Assembly (NCBI GenBank): GCA_030848705.1
Contig: CM061243.1
Location: 122,722,674 to 122,786,673 of the forward strand
Source of the DNA: Heracleum sosnowskyi
Lineage: Eukaryota > Streptophyta > Magnoliopsida > Apiales > Apiaceae
Direction: 5' to 3'
Length of the DNA stretch: 64,000 nt
The notes under the pieces were generated by a model, which saw only the letters and a list, made by a program, of their open reading frames with translations, did no database searches and was not told where the DNA came from. The first letter of the stretch is position 1. Each line of letters opens with the position of its first letter. Below are positions 20,701 through 29,055 of the stretch, piece after piece. Position numbers and translations under genes: made by a program.

Positions 20701-22599
20701 TGCCACATGGAGATCTTGTATGGCTTCTTCTGTCATTTTGGAAGGCACAGATGATGATCCTGAAGGCCTGTCATGGTGCACAGGCTTCAGCCATTCTGAC
20801 ATAGTGGCCTGAGCCAAGTGAGAGCTAGTGCTAGGCACTTCATGAGATGTAAGAATTGGAGTCTCCTCCAGCCTTGGAATGGCTGTAGGGTCTGATGATG
20901 TCTCCATTGAAATGGGATGTGTTACAACATCAGCCCTATTTGTCTGTGAAGACATTTCCACATCCCTAGGGATGGGAGAATTTGGCACAGAGTCTCCAGT
21001 GAAAACTGGTGAATCCTCCATGTTGGTGTTGGTGTCATTAGGATATGCCCCAGCATGCATTCCCTGACCAACTAGATGTGGTTCCTGGGTGGTGAGCACA
21101 GTGTCATGCACCATGTCACTTGAAATTGGCTCAATCACAGGGGAGAATGGTGATTGATCAAAGGCAAGATTGTCATTGGAATGACTTTCTTGTTCAGAAG
21201 AAATTTTTATGGAAGAATCTGAGAGAGAAGTGGGGTTTAGACTAGATTTTGGCAACTCCCCCTGAGAAATAGGAGGAGTTTCAACAGTGATGTGCTCTCC
21301 ACTCTGTGTGTCATCAGCCTTATTACTCCTAGGGTCAAGAGTGAGTTCTTGATCCTGTGCAGACTCAGTACAGGTTGTAGTGGGGAGACTACTCTTTTCA
21401 ATGCCAATAACCTGTTGGGAGGCCATTGACAGTAGTAGGTGTACCCCTTTTTCCACATCTGAATCCTGTTGGGAGGATTCAGTGGTAGGTTTAGATTTTG
21501 ACTTCTTCCTTTGTCTGGTAAGGGGTGACTCAGGATCCTCACTTCCTATCTCTACAGAGTCATTTATCACTGCTAGGGCTCTCTTCTTTGACTTCTTTTT
21601 AGTAACACCAACCTTTTGAGAGATTGATGCACTTGGTTGCCTATCCTCTACAGTGGTGTTTTCAGTAGGATTGCTGGATGGGATAGGAAGGCTGGGGATA
21701 GACTGTGCAGCTCCTTTAGTCTTAGCCTTCCCTGTCCAGGAAAGTTCATGATATATGGGCTTATCAAGTGGATAAGACTCAAATGTGTCCTGCATATGCT
21801 TGGTCACACTTAGAATCACATCCACTTGATTCCTTGTGTCCAATGAACCAAATAGTACTTTGGACATGGACTTGGAATAAGCCATTTTAGTGTGATCTAT
21901 ACCCTCCAATAGATGGACATTTGCATCAAGAAAATTTAAAATAACTTGAAGGAAACGAGGGTAAAAGATGTCATTACCTCTACCACGAATGGTCCTGCCT
22001 AGCCTCTGAGTCAATTCTTTGAGAATTATGGCTCCCACATTGATCTCCTGGTTGTTGGCCAAGGAGTAGGCTAGCTTCACAGCGATGTGACTGATATGGT
22101 CCCATCCTGTCTTCCTGCAGAGAAACACCTTCTGGAGTGCGTCAAGCAGAAATGACCACTCCCTTCTCACAAACTTCTTATTCAGCTTTCCAGTATCTAT
22201 CTCATCAGCATACTGAATGAAGGTCATGAATTCTATGATTTGAGCATCTGTAGCTTCTTGGTCATGACCTTCCACCTTGAACCCCAAAGCTTCATTGATT
22301 TCCCTTTCACCAAATTGAAAGTGTTTGCCTCCAATTGAACAGCTAACCTCCTGGAATGAGGTTCCATCTTCCCTAGCCATTGTTGATACCAACGCCGTTC
22401 TCCAGAATCCTTCCAACACATCAACATACAAGGTAGGGTTCAGGGTTAGGGCTTGGCGTAGGTAGGAAGTGTTCAAGAACCGTACAAAACACTTGTACCT
22501 TGGGTTAGCCTCAGCCTCAGAGGGAATGGTGAGAAGATTGGTTTCTTTGGGAATTGTTAAAGGGATAGGGGAAGATACAGTTTGAGATTTGGGTGCCAT
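17752..22599 (-). CDS. Giant third ORF of the Copia element (1615 aa, unknown function)
   Basis: This is a single open frame of 4848 bases between pol and the 3' LTR, in the same sense as pol. Start context is CGAAATGGC. Residues 1-310 form a globular part (NPRYKCFVRFLN, FWRTALVSTM, GGKHFQFGEREINEALGF, WDHISHIAVKLAYSL). It resembles N-terminal domains of plant transposon proteins, by my recognition only. About 310-620 is Ser/Thr/Pro-rich and looks disordered. About 620-940 is largely alpha-helical coiled coil (KVDGLEKEVASLKDENRML). About 1040-1170 is another helical domain (NSHIYHDEAFLEFLKATYRD). About 1220-1330 is highly charged (KKKDGDDDDDKEK). 1390-1615 ends in a long coiled coil rich in Lys and Glu. 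I see no signal peptide and no membrane helix, so a classic envelope is not supported. It is much longer than typical Sirevirus third ORFs. Confidence 0.85.
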   Translation of the reverse strand: MAPKSQTVSSPIPLTIPKETNLLTIPSEAEANPRYKCFVRFLNTSYLRQALTLNPTLYVDVLEGFWRTALVSTMAREDGTSFQEVSCSIGGKHFQFGEREINEALGFKVEGHDQEATDAQIIEFMTFIQYADEIDTGKLNKKFVRREWSFLLDALQKVFLCRKTGWDHISHIAVKLAYSLANNQEINVGAIILKELTQRLGRTIRGRGNDIFYPRFLQVILNFLDANVHLLEGIDHTKMAYSKSMSKVLFGSLDTRNQVDVILSVTKHMQDTFESYPLDKPIYHELSWTGKAKTKGAAQSIPSLPIPSSNPTENTTVEDRQPSASISQKVGVTKKKSKKRALAVINDSVEIGSEDPESPLTRQRKKSKSKPTTESSQQDSDVEKGVHLLLSMASQQVIGIEKSSLPTTTCTESAQDQELTLDPRSNKADDTQSGEHITVETPPISQGELPKSSLNPTSLSDSSIKISSEQESHSNDNLAFDQSPFSPVIEPISSDMVHDTVLTTQEPHLVGQGMHAGAYPNDTNTNMEDSPVFTGDSVPNSPIPRDVEMSSQTNRADVVTHPISMETSSDPTAIPRLEETPILTSHEVPSTSSHLAQATMSEWLKPVHHDRPSGSSSVPSKMTEEAIQDLHVAQIDEFSKIAQHLLTSNLPNADYEAILLCHKEDVEAQQEKIVDAAEPEGNVDAWLDAKRTLKLKDALAFLREDFLTSLGSNAKDLSPAAIYDAVNDVYKNQLKALHYLGKGLQSEISSIQEETDRSLTKLRNSYLSDFPKVDGILKEVQKTSTDVSMMDVTLAMVTDNIKKLASSLETQAKATVTSNAMLNVMWKNQYGDKLVDEVPLSDISKYDFARVKDQSLNSFRSQQLFSKVDGLEKEVASLKDENRMLSTSLSQLNDKLDDQGNNTSNILLVQQQMMTSMMRSMHLPIPGEAQDLLSDPKPKGEKVKEVIVKKKGGVPAKQSKLKGKLIEETIKPINLPPVEVINAQGQKSTVTTTYYPSTMPKDISTSQPAQPTSNAQPAKATTITEAKLQEVANSHIYHDEAFLEFLKATYRDAQEDARTYRMKLKENIKYFTVAVRKIKDVHLREIIMVCKDNCLWHLAFQTLEKLRFTELSTIMDLIEKGGANNKRLFDDLKMDQDQRLPEVISKPKTIIFQSLSQDNSIDQLVIPSDLTRKNNAKINQVLQMLRAKRGVRTAEELEMIHTLQSFLIHGVIPESVKEKNKKKDGDDDDDKEKTYERRSQSRRDKERSKYSKKSKDADDSKRDDKGAKESVKKTRSGIQQVKDIASSTLTTTQDSKSRVGTVSNDPPKSLSMTSEPELPQKKDEATKVISRKHFHKVTASGVLQWMKGKGMKLLPSDVALKTNSPCSRKVSLVKHLKIKSVPKRMRITKKTGKLTNVIGINVLPLDEDYDEDALAFLRAQRIFEVKVKLDHLEIKYTDGRERIMKQGSWQYFYKYELERINALLNFEEKDERTWKIDIARYLKMHADYEENMRKENEEKNIQREKEMAEMEERAKELRQKGMCRVKQNPYIVEYKNSHGGQSKIRMEFLDSYVESALKAAIDDLKGSPLIEELIAREELQEAIIDMKRKEEIRKKKIYDDLLEKQLEAEAAEQQK

Positions 22600-22703
22600 T
22601 TCGAGAGGGAGAGAGAGTGAAAATTAGAGTAGAGAATTTGTGCTTAGGTTTGAGAATTTGAGAGCAATAGACAAGATGAAAAGTTGTGAACGGTTAGAAA
22701 AGG

Positions 22704-22712
22704 TATTTATAT
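22704..22712 (-). promoter_or_regulatory. Possible TATA box for ORF3
   Basis: On minus ATATAAATA lies about 105 bases before the ORF3 ATG. A pyrimidine-rich leader (CACTCTCTCTCCCTCTCG) follows, directly before the ATG. The layout is that of a normal plant promoter and 5' leader. Confidence 0.55.
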
Positions 22713-22719
22713 GATAGAG

Positions 22720-23170
22720 ACACTGCGATATGGAGTTATGAATATGTACAGTCTATATGTATGTCGCGAAGTCAATAATAGCCTGTACCGCAAAGTCTTG
22801 CAGAATATATATCGCATAGTCTCAACAATGAACTATGTCGCAAAGTCTTCAAAATGAAAGGATCGGGGAGACTTTGCGATATAGTAGAAATACCCTGTCT
22901 AAAGCTCTCTTTTAGGAATTTTAAGCAATTTGTCAGACTTTTATCAAATTTTGAAATAAAATTAATTTAAATCAAAATTCTGTCAACTATGGAGACTTGT
23001 CGATATAGTTATTCTAAGTCACGAAGTCATAAAATTAACTATGTCGCAAACTCATGAAATGAACTATGTCGCGAAGTCTCACAATCTCAACAGTTTGCGA
23101 TATAAGTCTGTTTAATTTGAACTATGTCGTGAACTCTGAAATTCATCTATACCGAGATGTCTCAAAAGCT
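22720..23170. repeat. Second array of the LTR motif, between pol and ORF3
   Basis: About ten copies of CTATGTCGCAAAGTC / CTATGTCGCGAAGTC and its complement GACTTTGCGATATAG occur (for example 22760, 22811, 22834, 22871, 22991, 23038, 23062, 23092, 23120). This is the LTR motif in looser spacing and in both orientations. It lies just upstream of the ORF3 TATA. Between 22890 and 22985 there is a gap with plain AT-rich sequence. Confidence 0.75.
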
Positions 23171-23318
23171 CACAACTCCACTAACAAATATGATTTTGAA
23201 AAATATGCAGTAAAATACTGAAATATTTATAAATCATATCTCAGCTAATTTTCACTCCAAACAAATAGATCATTTAAATACAGTGAAAATTTACTGCTGC
23301 AACCATTAACCAGCATAT

Positions 23319-26300
23319 TTACTTAGAACAACTGAATGAAGGATTGAGCATTCCAATTTCACTCACAAGTCTGTTGAAGACTGCTTCATTCAGAGGTTTA
23401 GTAAATATGTCAGCTAGTTGTTTCTCAGTTGGAACATAAGAGACTTCTATGGTACCATTTGCAGCATGTTCCCTAATGAAATGGTACCTGATCTCAATGT
23501 GCTTTGTAGTAGAATGATTAACAGGATTGGCAACTATGGATATTGCACTAGTATTATCACACATTAGAGGAATGTGTTCTAACACTAGCCCATAATCCAT
23601 GAGTTGATTTCTAATCCAAAGCAATTGAGCACAGCAACTTCCAGCAGCAATATATTCAGCCTCAGCTGTGGATGTTGCTGTGGACTGTTGTTTCTTACTA
23701 AACCAGGACACTAACCTTTGACCTAGGAATTGACAGCTTCCAGAGGTGCTCTTCCTGTCAATTCTGCATCCAGCATAATCAGAATCTGTGTAACCAACCA
23801 GGTTGAACCTAGTGCCATTTGGATACCATAGCCCAAGATTAGGAGTTCCCTTCAGATATTTGAAAATTCTTTTGATGGCCATCATGTGAGATTCCTTGGG
23901 ATCAGACTGGAACCTTGCACAAAGGCATGTGGCAAACATGATGTCTGGCCTGCTAGCTGTGAGATAGAGTAGGGATCCAACCATTCCTCTATAGACCTTG
24001 ATATCAACTCTCTTGCCTTTCTTGTCTTCATCCAGCTTGATTGCAGTAGACATAGGAGTTTTAGCTGGGGATGACTCTTCTAAACCATATTTCTTTAAAA
24101 GATCCTTGACATACTTAGATTGGTTTATAAAGATGCCATCCTCCCTTTGATGTACTTGCAGGCCTAGGAAGTAAGTTAACTCTCCCATCATACTCATCTC
24201 ATATTTACTTTGCATCAACTTAGAGAACCTTTCACAGAGTTTTTCATTTGAAGAGCCAAAGATGATATCATCCACATAGATTTGAACAAGAATGATATCA
24301 TTTCCATGCTTCTTGAAGAATAGGGTTTTGTCAATTGTACCCTTAGTAAATTGATGCTCAAGAAGGAATTGAGATAGAGTTTCATACCAGGCTCTTGGTG
24401 CCTGTTTGAGTCCATAGAGCGCCTTGAGCAGTCTATACACAAAGTTTGGGAAGTCTTCACTTTCAAAGCCAGGTGGTTGAGACACATAGACTTCTTCAGC
24501 AAGATCACCATTGAGAAATGCACTTTTCACATCCATTTGATACACCTTAAAATCTGAGTGAGCTGCAAAAGCCAGGAAGATCCTTATGGCTTCCAGTCTA
24601 GCTACAGGTGCAAATGTCTCATCATAGTCAATGCCTTCTTGCTGACTATATCCTTTGGAAACCAGCCTTGCTTTGTTTCTTACTACCACTCCTTCTTCAT
24701 CCATCTTGTTTCTGAACACCCATTTGGTGTCAATAACATTCTTTCCTTTTGGAGGTGGCACTAGTTCCCATACTTTGTTTTTCTCAAATTGATTCAACTC
24801 TTCTTGCATGGCAACAATCCAATCAGAATTCTTCAAAGCTTCTTCAATTAATTTAGGTTCCTCTTGTGATAGAAAGCAGCTATACAGACATGTATTTAAT
24901 GTTGCCCTTCTTGTTCTAACTCCCTCACTAGGATCTCCAATGATTTGATCCCTAGTGTGGGCTCTGTCCCATTTCCTTGTGTGCCCCTGTTCATTTCCTT
25001 GATCTGTTCCAATCTCATTTTGGTTGACAGTTGCATTCTCTTCTTCTCCCCCTGTGTTTGTGAATCCTTGCACAGGTGTTTGAAGAAGATTGTCAACTTC
25101 AAGAATTTCATTTTCTAGAACAGTTTGAACAGGGGGTTCATCTTCACTTTCAGAATCCTCAAGATAACCTTGATTATCAAATCTCAATAGCACACTGTCT
25201 TGATCACTTGTTTTCAGTCCTGGAGTTTTCTTGTCATCAAAGGTAACATCCATGCTTTCCATGACTTTGTGTTGCTCAGGTACAAACACTCTGTATGCTG
25301 TCCTTTCCAGAGAGTATCCAATGAAGATACCTTCAAATGCCTTAGCATCAAATTTTCCAACATGCTCAGAGGTATCTTTCATCACAAAGCACTTGCTTCC
25401 AAACACATGCAGGTGCTTGAAGGATGCTCTTTTTCCAGTCATTAATGAGTAAGGAGTTTTGCCAGACTTCTTATTGATTAATGTTCTATTTTGCACATAG
25501 CATGCTGTGTTAACAGCATCAGCCCAAAAGCTAGTGGGTAGCTTTGCATCCAGCAGCATTGTCCTTGCAGCTTCAATGAGAGTTCTATTCTTTCTCTCAA
25601 CTACTCCATTTTGTTGAGGTGTTCTAGGAGCTGAGAATTGTTGAGAAATTCCTTTATCTTTGCAAAACTCATACAATGTTGAATTTCTGAACTCAGTCCC
25701 ATTATCACTTCTCAAAGCAACTACAGAGGAACCAGTGCTTTGTGCTTCTTTATCAACTCTCTTGATATGCTCTATTATGACTTGGGGTGCTTCATCCTTG
25801 GAGAATAGGAATTCCACCCAAGTATATCTTGAATAGTCATCTACCATCACTAGAGCATATTTCTTTTTGGAGAGGGACATTACATTCACAGGGCCAAATA
25901 AGTCCATGTGAATTAGTTGCAGAGGTTTTGAGTTTGTATTGAGCAACTTGTTCTTGTGACTTGATCTTTTAATCTTCCCTTTCTGACAAGCTTCACATGC
26001 TCCATCTTGCACAAACTCCAAGGCAGGCAAATCCCTGATGAGTTCTCTCTTGGTTAGAGAGTTCATTGCCTGAACATTCAAGTGAGACAGTTTCTTGTGC
26101 CACAGCCAGAATTCCTCATTTGTGGCTTTTGTGTAGAAACAACAAATTTCTCCCTTATCTGCAGCCTTGAGATTAGCTACAAACAAGCTTCCTTTCTTCA
26201 CACCAGTTAGAACAACTTCACCACTTTCCCTTTTTGAGATTGAACAAAGGTCTTCATCAAATTCCACTTTGAAGCCTCTGTTGGTAAACTGTCCAATACT

Positions 26301-26528
26301 CAAGAGATTATGCTTCAGTCCTTCAACAAATGCTACATCTTCAATAATGACATTTCCAGATTTAACACTGCCATATCCCATTGTATAACCAATGTTGTCA
26401 TTTCCAAAGGTTACTGATGGGCCAGCCTTTTCCTCAAAATGTGATAGCAGGGCCATATCACCAGTCATGTGACTTGAGCATCCACTGTCCAAGATCCATA
26501 TGACTCTTTTATTCCTGTTGCCCTGCAT
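23319..26528 (-). CDS. Copia pol polyprotein
   Basis: This is a 1069-residue open frame. In order: aspartic protease (WILDSGCSSHMTGD, residues 10-23); GAG-pre-integrase (LWHKKLSHLNVQAMN, about 142-156); integrase with HMDLFGP, RSDNGTEF and QNGVVERKNRT carrying the D, D and E residues (about 205-320); reverse transcriptase (from about 560, with YVDDIIFGS near 750); RNase H (YTDSDYAGCRIDRKSTSG, about 930). No frameshift or stop. The first ATG is at 26528, abutting an in-frame TGA, and the frame differs from gag. Protease, integrase, RT and RNase H make cDNA in the particle and insert it. Confidence 0.95.
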   Translation of the reverse strand: MQGNRNKRVIWILDSGCSSHMTGDMALLSHFEEKAGPSVTFGNDNIGYTMGYGSVKSGNVIIEDVAFVEGLKHNLLSIGQFTNRGFKVEFDEDLCSISKRESGEVVLTGVKKGSLFVANLKAADKGEICCFYTKATNEEFWLWHKKLSHLNVQAMNSLTKRELIRDLPALEFVQDGACEACQKGKIKRSSHKNKLLNTNSKPLQLIHMDLFGPVNVMSLSKKKYALVMVDDYSRYTWVEFLFSKDEAPQVIIEHIKRVDKEAQSTGSSVVALRSDNGTEFRNSTLYEFCKDKGISQQFSAPRTPQQNGVVERKNRTLIEAARTMLLDAKLPTSFWADAVNTACYVQNRTLINKKSGKTPYSLMTGKRASFKHLHVFGSKCFVMKDTSEHVGKFDAKAFEGIFIGYSLERTAYRVFVPEQHKVMESMDVTFDDKKTPGLKTSDQDSVLLRFDNQGYLEDSESEDEPPVQTVLENEILEVDNLLQTPVQGFTNTGGEEENATVNQNEIGTDQGNEQGHTRKWDRAHTRDQIIGDPSEGVRTRRATLNTCLYSCFLSQEEPKLIEEALKNSDWIVAMQEELNQFEKNKVWELVPPPKGKNVIDTKWVFRNKMDEEGVVVRNKARLVSKGYSQQEGIDYDETFAPVARLEAIRIFLAFAAHSDFKVYQMDVKSAFLNGDLAEEVYVSQPPGFESEDFPNFVYRLLKALYGLKQAPRAWYETLSQFLLEHQFTKGTIDKTLFFKKHGNDIILVQIYVDDIIFGSSNEKLCERFSKLMQSKYEMSMMGELTYFLGLQVHQREDGIFINQSKYVKDLLKKYGLEESSPAKTPMSTAIKLDEDKKGKRVDIKVYRGMVGSLLYLTASRPDIMFATCLCARFQSDPKESHMMAIKRIFKYLKGTPNLGLWYPNGTRFNLVGYTDSDYAGCRIDRKSTSGSCQFLGQRLVSWFSKKQQSTATSTAEAEYIAAGSCCAQLLWIRNQLMDYGLVLEHIPLMCDNTSAISIVANPVNHSTTKHIEIRYHFIREHAANGTIEVSYVPTEKQLADIFTKPLNEAVFNRLVSEIGMLNPSFSCSK

Positions 26529-26539
26529 TCACAAAGTGA

Positions 26540-29005
26540 CTAAGTTGTTTTTGGTACCCACACTTGGTAGGGTCCAGATGATTTAGAAACATTTTGATTA
26601 ATAATTCTTCTGTCATAAATTGCATTTCTCATAGTAGGAGACTTCACTTTTTCTGTGGCTTTGGAGTTTACACTCTTAGGCTCACATGAAGTTTTCACCC
26701 TCTCAACCCTGATTGGGGACCCTGTCCTATGAGAATGTATGTGTGTGTGTGATTCACCAGATTGTGCAGAGTCAAGTTTATGTTTAAGAGATAAACAGTT
26801 AGCAATCACAGTCACATAGCATGTCATGCAGTTTGGCTTACCACAGAAGGAATCATGACTAGAATTTATGCTAGCAGAAAGGTTACTTAGGTTGTCAACT
26901 TCAACAATTTCAGGCTTACTACACTTATGAGTCAAATGATTAACAGATAAGCATTTTTGACATTGTTTCCTGGGAGCATTTGGCACATAAGCATAGTTGT
27001 TTCCTTTGTTAACACCAACTTTACCGTTTCTGTTTTGTTTCCTTTTCTTAACAACTTCTTTCTTTGCTTTAGGACTCTTGACAAGATTGTCTTTGGTCTC
27101 TTTCTGATTGACAAGTTCAGGAAAGGAAGAAGTGTTCTTAGCAGCCTCATCTTCTTCAAGTAGCTGTTGCTTGATGATCAGTAGTTCCTCATCAAACTCA
27201 ACAACACTCTTTCTGAAGATGGGCAGTTCAACACTTGACAGTATGGTTGGGGCATTTTTGTTTGAAAAAGTTTCCTTTCCTTTGCCCTTGACCTTCTTCC
27301 TTCCCTTGTCATTATCATAGTCAAAACCAACTCCAACCTTGCAGTCTTCAGTGTGTTCCTTGTGGTAGGTTTGAATAAGTTCAGAGGAGTTTTTGAAGCT
27401 TCTTAGTTTCAGTTCAGTTTCAGCAATTTGTTCTCTAAGGGCATTCTCTATCTGCTCAGCACAAATCACTTTGTTTTTAAGATACTCAACCTCCTTTTTC
27501 AAACCATCCAGGTTCACAACCATTAACTCAAGTTGCTCATTCTTTTCTGTAAGCTCAACATTCTTAGCAGTTAGTCTGTCAATTTCTTCATTAGCTACTA
27601 ACATGCTAGTATGAATATTAAACATCTCAGTGCTCATATCTTCAACAGTTTGCTTATATTGAAGGGGAGTCATATCAAGAGAAGTAAGAATAGGTACCTG
27701 ACTTGAATCACCTTCATCAGAAAATGCCATCAGGGCATAGTTTGAGTATTCTTGTTCTTCTTCTTCATCAGAGTCATCCCAGCATTTTCCCTCAGCAATA
27801 AAAGCTTTGCCCTGTTGTTTCTTGAGTAGAGCCTCATACTTAGCTTCAAGCTCTAAGTATGCTTTGTCCTTCTTGACTTGTTTAGGCCTTTTGCACTCAG
27901 TGGCAAAATGCCCAAGTTCATTGCAGTTATAGCACCTTATTTTGGTCCTATCCACACTTCCTGTCTTGTATCCACCTTTAGCAGCACCAGCAATCCCTTT
28001 TCCTTTATTGAAGGTGTTTGAGCCACTAGATCCACCAGTGTTTCCATTATTGAACTTGGACCTAAATGGCTGCTTTCTTTTAAACCTTATGTTAGGATAC
28101 CTCCTAGCCATATAAGCAAAAGATTTGTTTTCCATTTTGTCCAGCTCATCTATACTGTAGAACTCATCCTCTTCAGGTAAATCATACACAACCTGAGTTT
28201 CATCACCAGTGTCTTCAACTTCCAGTTCCTCAATCTTGACCTGACTGATTTTAAGAGAGTCCATTCTTTGACTTAGGTTGTCAGCAATAAGTGCACAGGA
28301 GGTATTAGCCACTAATCCTTGCTTTGCTTGAATAGATCTCTTTTGAAACAGCTCTAACTCATATGTCTTTAAAACACCATACAACACATCAAAACCAACC
28401 TTTGTCAGATCTCTTTCTTTAAGGGAAGAGATTCTTGGTTCCAAGTGATCTGGCAGAGTTAGTAGAAACTTCATATTGAGCTCTTCTGTTTCATAGTGTT
28501 TGTCATAGAGTTTGAGCTCGTTTATCAGCTTGTTGAATCTCTCAAACACTTCTGTGATTCCCTCTTTTGGCTGAGCCATGAAGGCTTCATATTGTGAAAC
28601 AAGAATCTGCTTCTTGTTCTTTCTTACTTCAGTAGTTCCTTCACAGAGCACTTCTATAAGATCCCACATCTTCTTGCCACTAGTACAATGAGCAACAGTG
28701 CCATACATGTTGAAGTCCATAGATTCACAAATGATCAGTTGAAGATGTCCATCCAATGCTACTTTTTCCTTTTCAGGATCAGTGTATTTTAAGGGATCTT
28801 TGGGCACATGTTTTGCTGGTACAATCTCAGTGCCATTGGTTGTTTCACCAATCTCGATCATTGGAATGAAGGGACCATGCTTTAGAATATCTAAATACAT
28901 GGGGTTAGAAGCTTTGATGAAAAGCAACATCTTCTTCTTCCATAAACTGTAGTGCTCCTTGTTAAAGGGAGGAATCTTGATACTGCTTAGTTTCTGTGAA
29001 CTCAT
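26540..29005 (-). CDS. Copia gag with CCHC zinc knuckle
   Basis: This is an 821-residue frame that starts 51 bases inside the 5' LTR boundary. N-terminal part: FNKEHYSLWKKKMLLFI and a UBN2-type Gag region (WDLIEVLCEGTTEVR, LPDHLEPRISSLKERDL). A CCHC knuckle CYNCNELGHFATEC lies at about 357-370. Then comes a coiled coil (IDRLTAKNVELTEKNEQLEL, about 470-560) and a second, looser Cys/His cluster (CQKCLSVNHLTHKC, about 700). The frame ends at TAG 26540-26542, 11 bases before the pol ATG. Gag would form the particle and bind RNA. The length is large for Copia but usual for Sirevirus-like Gag. Confidence 0.93.
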   Translation of the reverse strand: MSSQKLSSIKIPPFNKEHYSLWKKKMLLFIKASNPMYLDILKHGPFIPMIEIGETTNGTEIVPAKHVPKDPLKYTDPEKEKVALDGHLQLIICESMDFNMYGTVAHCTSGKKMWDLIEVLCEGTTEVRKNKKQILVSQYEAFMAQPKEGITEVFERFNKLINELKLYDKHYETEELNMKFLLTLPDHLEPRISSLKERDLTKVGFDVLYGVLKTYELELFQKRSIQAKQGLVANTSCALIADNLSQRMDSLKISQVKIEELEVEDTGDETQVVYDLPEEDEFYSIDELDKMENKSFAYMARRYPNIRFKRKQPFRSKFNNGNTGGSSGSNTFNKGKGIAGAAKGGYKTGSVDRTKIRCYNCNELGHFATECKRPKQVKKDKAYLELEAKYEALLKKQQGKAFIAEGKCWDDSDEEEEQEYSNYALMAFSDEGDSSQVPILTSLDMTPLQYKQTVEDMSTEMFNIHTSMLVANEEIDRLTAKNVELTEKNEQLELMVVNLDGLKKEVEYLKNKVICAEQIENALREQIAETELKLRSFKNSSELIQTYHKEHTEDCKVGVGFDYDNDKGRKKVKGKGKETFSNKNAPTILSSVELPIFRKSVVEFDEELLIIKQQLLEEDEAAKNTSSFPELVNQKETKDNLVKSPKAKKEVVKKRKQNRNGKVGVNKGNNYAYVPNAPRKQCQKCLSVNHLTHKCSKPEIVEVDNLSNLSASINSSHDSFCGKPNCMTCYVTVIANCLSLKHKLDSAQSGESHTHIHSHRTGSPIRVERVKTSCEPKSVNSKATEKVKSPTMRNAIYDRRIINQNVSKSSGPYQVWVPKTT

Positions 29006-29041
29006 TCTTGATCTTTTCCTGTTTGTACGTTAACAGCCTAC

Positions 29042-29053
29042 GCTCTGATACCA
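29042..29053 (-). other. Copia primer-binding site (initiator tRNA-Met)
   Basis: On minus, TGGTATCAGAGC lies two bases after the 5' LTR. It matches the complement of the 3' end of plant initiator tRNA-Met, the usual Copia primer. Confidence 0.9.
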
Positions 29054-29055
29054 CT

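Noticed and set aside
18398..21619. Plus-strand frames opposite ORF3
   Set aside because: They are shadows of the long minus-strand frame, without their own start context.
17752..22599. ORF3 as a classic envelope protein
   Set aside because: I see no signal peptide, no membrane helix and no furin-like site.
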